A stretch of 64,000 bases of DNA from Dermabacter indicis (GTDB lineage: Bacteria; Actinomycetota; Actinomycetes; Actinomycetales; Dermabacteraceae). Below the pieces are notes generated by a model. It ran no database searches and was not told the origin of the DNA. It saw only the letters and a program-made list of their open reading frames with translations. Below are positions 61,121-64,000 of the stretch, piece by piece; the first letter of the stretch is position 1, and each line of letters opens with the position of its first letter. The translations under genes were made by a program, and so were the position numbers. Location of the stretch: NCBI GenBank assembly GCA_001403775.1, contig CYUG01000012.1:252213-316212 (forward strand). The letters run 5' to 3'.

Positions 61121-62101
61121 TTAACCCTGCGGGTGGGGAAAGGCCGACCAGTCCGGGTCGCGCTTTTCGAGAAACGCATCGCGACCCTCGACTGCCTCAT
61201 CGGTCATGTAGGCAAGGCGCGTGGCCTCGCCCGCGAAGACCTGCTGGCCCATGAGGCCGTCGTCGGCGAGGTTGAAGGCGAACTTGAGCATGCGGATCGC
61301 CTGCGGGGACTTCGTTGCGATGACGCGCGCCATGCGCAGTGCCTCGTTTTCGAGATCCGCGTGCGGGACGACGCGATTGACGGCGCCCCAGCTGTAGGCG
61401 TCTTCGGCCGAGTACTCCTCGGCGAGGAAAAAGATTTCTCGCGCGCGCTTTTGCCCGACCTGTTTCGCGAGGTACGCGCTTCCGTAGCCGCCGTCGAAGC
61501 TGCCCACGTTCGCGTCCGTTTGCTTGAAACGCGCGTGCTCGCGACTCGCGATCGAGAGGTCAGCGACGACGTGAAGGGAGTGGCCTCCGCCGGCCGCCCA
61601 GCCGTTGACCGCGGCGATCACCACCTTGCCCATCGTGCGAATGAGGCGCTGAACCTCGAGGATGTGGAGGCGCCCGGCGCTCTCGGGGCGGATCGATTCG
61701 GCCGTGTCGCCGTCGGCATAGCGGTACCCGCTTCGTGAGCGGATTCGCTGATCCCCGCCCGAGCAAAACGCCCACACGCCATCCTTCGGGGCAGGGCCGT
61801 TGCCCGTGAGGATGATGACCCCGACGCCGGGGTCAAGACGTGCGTGATCGAGCGCGCGATAAAGCTCGTCGACGGTGTGCGGGCGAAAGGCATTGCGGAC
61901 CTCGGGGCGATTGAAGGCGATGCGCACGGCGTTGAGGTCGCGTGTGGTCGCGTCGCCGGTCGCGCTCGTGGCTCGTTCCACGGCGCGGTGATAGGTGATG
62001 TCAGTGAACGGTGCCGAGCCGAGTTCCGTCTCGTCGATGTCCCGCCAGCGTTCGGGGTCGAAGGTCGTCGATACGGGGGAGGGAAGGGGCGCGCTAGTCA
62101 T
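61121..62101 (-). CDS. menB: 1,4-dihydroxy-2-naphthoyl-CoA synthase
   Basis: A 326-residue crotonase-fold enzyme closing the naphthoate ring. RIAFNRPEVRNAFRP, WAFCSGGDQRIRSRSGYRYA and GWAAGGGHSLHVVADLSIAS are MenB hallmarks; the oxyanion-hole Gly and catalytic Asp fall in these segments. ATG at 62101 opens the family-like part. The N-terminal 45 residues are longer than in many MenB. Confidence 0.95.
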   Translation of the reverse strand: MTSAPLPSPVSTTFDPERWRDIDETELGSAPFTDITYHRAVERATSATGDATTRDLNAVRIAFNRPEVRNAFRPHTVDELYRALDHARLDPGVGVIILTGNGPAPKDGVWAFCSGGDQRIRSRSGYRYADGDTAESIRPESAGRLHILEVQRLIRTMGKVVIAAVNGWAAGGGHSLHVVADLSIASREHARFKQTDANVGSFDGGYGSAYLAKQVGQKRAREIFFLAEEYSAEDAYSWGAVNRVVPHADLENEALRMARVIATKSPQAIRMLKFAFNLADDGLMGQQVFAGEATRLAYMTDEAVEGRDAFLEKRDPDWSAFPHPQG

Positions 62102-62135
62102 GTCCACAAGCCTAAAGGTTCGTGTGCGACGGGTA

Positions 62136-62163
62136 CCCTCTCGAGTACCAAAGTACCGAGGGG
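62136..62163. promoter_or_regulatory. Hairpin with three GTACC repeats between menB and xfp
   Basis: CCCTC and GAGGGG arms enclose GTAC-CCAAA-type GTAC dyads. GTACC occurs at 62133, 62145 and 62153. It lies in the divergent promoter region and could be a regulator site for either gene. Confidence 0.4.
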
Positions 62164-62281
62164 CCACCCAAAAATGAGGCGTAGACTACATTGTGTAATC
62201 GGCATTGGCGCAAGAGCGGCCCTGCCGCCTCGCTCCTTGCCACACCACTAGTGCAAGTCCCAGTCATGGGCAGGGAGAAAT

Positions 62282-64000
62282 ATGAGCTCCGCACACGAAT
62301 GGCCGAACGGGCCATCGCATCCACTGACCGCTGAAGAAGCCCATCAGATCAATTCGTGGTGGCGCGCCGCGAACTATCTTTCGGTGGGCCAGATCTACCT
62401 GATGAACAATCCGCTTCTGCGTGAGCCTCTTTCGCGCGATGACGTGAAGCCGCGCCTTCTCGGTCACTGGGGCACGACCCCGGGTCTCACGTTCCTCTAC
62501 GCGCACGCGAACCGTGCGATCAAGCAGCGCGGCCTCAACGCGTTCTACGTGACGGGTCCCGGCCACGGTGGCCCGGGCCTCGTCGCCGCGAGCTACCTCG
62601 AAGGCACGTACACCGAAACCTACCCGGCCATCACGAAGGATGAGCGTGGCCTCAAAAAGCTCTTCACGCAGTTCTCCTTCCCGGGTGGCATTCCCTCGCA
62701 CGTCGCGCCGGAAACCCCCGGGTCGATCCACGAGGGCGGCGAGCTCGGCTACGCTCTCTCGCACGCCTACGGCGCCGTTCTCGACAATCCCGACCAGATC
62801 GCCTTCACCGTTGTGGGCGATGGTGAGGCCGAGACCGGCCCCCTCGCCACGAGCTGGCACTCGAACAAGTTCCTCAACCCGAAAAACGACGGCGTTGTCC
62901 TGCCGGTCCTCCACCTCAACGGGTACAAGATCGCGAACCCCACCGTTCTCTCGCGCATCAGCGACGACGAACTGCGCTCCCTTATGGTGGGTTACGGCCA
63001 CACCCCGTTCTTCTTCGAGGGCGGCTTCGACGGTGAGCCGATCGAAGAAACCCACGAGCGTTTCGCGGCCCTCCTCGACGAGGTGCTCGACATGATCGCC
63101 GACATCAAGAAGCGCGCCGCCGAGGGCAACATTGAGCGCCCCATGTGGCCGATGATCGTGTTCCGCACCCCGAAGGGCTGGACCGGCCCGAAGGAGATCG
63201 ACGGCAAGAAAACCGAGGGATCGTGGCGCAGCCACCAGGTGCCACTCGCGAGCGCGCGCGACACCGACGAGCACCTGAACGATCTTCGCGAATGGCTCGA
63301 GTCGTACAACATCGACGAGCTCGTGAACGAGGAAGGCGCGTTCATCGACGAGATTGTCGAGGCTGCGCCCGCGGGCGAGAAGCGCATGAGCGCGAATCCC
63401 ATCACGAATGGCGGCGAGGTGCTTCACGACCTCGTGCTCCCCGACTTCCGCGAGTACGGGGTGGACGTTCCGAGCCACGGCGGCAGCAATGCCGAGGCGA
63501 CCCGCGTGCTCGGCACGTGGCTTCGCGACGTGGTGAAGAACAACATGCACAACTTCCGCGTGTTTGGCCCTGACGAAACCGCGTCAAACCGCCTCCAGGC
63601 GATCTACGAGGTTTCGGGCAAGCAGTGGAACGGCGAGTTCGAAGAGCACGATGCGAATGAAAACCTCGCACAAGAGGGTCGCGTGATGGAGATGCTCTCC
63701 GAGCACCAGATGCAGGGGTGGCTCGAGGGCTACCTCTTGACCGGCCGTCACGGTCTGTTCTCGAGCTACGAGGCGTTCATCCACATCGTTGATTCGATGG
63801 TGAACCAGCACGCCAAGTGGCTTAAGGTCACGAATGAGATCGAGTGGCGTAGGCCCATCGCTTCGCTCAACTACCTGCTTTCCTCCCACGTGTGGCGCCA
63901 GGACCACAACGGCTTCAGCCACCAGGACCCGGGCTTCATTGACCACGTGGTGAACAAGAAGAGCGAAGTTGTGCGCGTGTACCTTCCGCCGGACGCGAAC
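62282..64000 (+). CDS. xfp: Xylulose-5-phosphate/fructose-6-phosphate phosphoketolase (partial)
   Basis: The first 573 residues of a phosphoketolase of about 800; the right window end cuts it. This TPP enzyme splits xylulose 5-phosphate or fructose 6-phosphate to acetyl phosphate and an aldose phosphate. [34 protein letters not shown] and [21 protein letters not shown] (TPP/Mg binding) are unmistakable, as is [15 protein letters not shown] near the cut. ATG at 62282 follows GGGAGAA. It gives an acetate-forming shunt around glycolysis. Confidence 0.97.
   Translation, partial: MSSAHEWPNGPSHPLTAEEAHQINSWWRAANYLSVGQIYLMNNPLLREPLSRDDVKPRLLGHWGTTPGLTFLYAHANRAIKQRGLNAFYVTGPGHGGPGLVAASYLEGTYTETYPAITKDERGLKKLFTQFSFPGGIPSHVAPETPGSIHEGGELGYALSHAYGAVLDNPDQIAFTVVGDGEAETGPLATSWHSNKFLNPKNDGVVLPVLHLNGYKIANPTVLSRISDDELRSLMVGYGHTPFFFEGGFDGEPIEETHERFAALLDEVLDMIADIKKRAAEGNIERPMWPMIVFRTPKGWTGPKEIDGKKTEGSWRSHQVPLASARDTDEHLNDLREWLESYNIDELVNEEGAFIDEIVEAAPAGEKRMSANPITNGGEVLHDLVLPDFREYGVDVPSHGGSNAEATRVLGTWLRDVVKNNMHNFRVFGPDETASNRLQAIYEVSGKQWNGEFEEHDANENLAQEGRVMEMLSEHQMQGWLEGYLLTGRHGLFSSYEAFIHIVDSMVNQHAKWLKVTNEIEWRRPIASLNYLLSSHVWRQDHNGFSHQDPGFIDHVVNKKSEVVRVYLPPDAN

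Noticed and set aside
1-64000. CRISPR array
   Set aside because: No regularly spaced direct repeats of 25-40 bp with unique spacers were seen; the tandem repeats found are coding (12420) or G-rich and short (48381).

Overview
The window is a 64 kb stretch of a high-G+C Gram-positive chromosome. Actinomycetota is supported by the Leu-CTC-rich codon use, the DUF4229 and MT0933-type small proteins, an IdeR/DtxR regulator, the bS22 ribosomal microprotein, the ResB/CcsB cytochrome c system and the menaquinone genes. Phosphoketolase, D-serine deaminase and a copper nitrite reductase fused to a membrane domain would fit a small, skin-type Micrococcales lineage such as Dermabacteraceae. That placement is inference only.

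Layout. 0-9 kb: transhydrogenase pntAB (left end cut), a lipoprotein, a flavodoxin-like protein, an ArsR/MFS pair around a large dyad operator, a 988-residue copper nitrite reductase fusion and two small membrane proteins. 9-17 kb: sucCD, several cell-envelope proteins (one with a prion-like Gly/Ser/Tyr/Gln domain, one apparently frameshifted), DtxR and an NlpC/P60 hydrolase. 17-27 kb: dsdX-dsdA for D-serine use, then a ROK regulator with a sugar ABC importer lacking its own ATPase and two Gfo/Idh/MocA oxidoreductases. 27-32.5 kb: a genomic island in the 3' part of tRNA-Arg(CCT), bounded by 74-bp direct repeats. 32.5-48 kb: mobA, copC, a lower-G+C galE segment, a giant helicase/nuclease-like protein with degenerate catalytic motifs, proC, a Ktr/Trk potassium system, two dynamin-like GTPases and bS22. 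48-58.6 kb: glutaredoxin, YceI/MarR, a cytochrome c maturation operon, and a fructosamine-kinase/nucleotidyltransferase/GHMP-kinase operon. 58.6-64 kb: menA-menE-menB opposite phosphoketolase, which is cut by the right end.

The best candidate for an undescribed system is the island at 27-32.5 kb. A 28-residue, strongly cationic, Cys-free peptide is followed by a long hairpin that overlaps a second 21-codon ORF. Then come a YcaO enzyme with a zinc-type CxxC/CxxC N-terminal domain, an MFS exporter translationally coupled to it and a DUF2087 protein. This looks like a compact RiPP cluster with no dehydrogenase, protease or integrase.

A second unusual signal is a dispersed 15-mer, GGCAASCGTCGGACC (S = G or C). 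It occurs about a dozen times on both strands, inside genes in different reading frames and as inverted pairs between genes, an arrangement like that of DNA-uptake sequences. No copy was found in the island.
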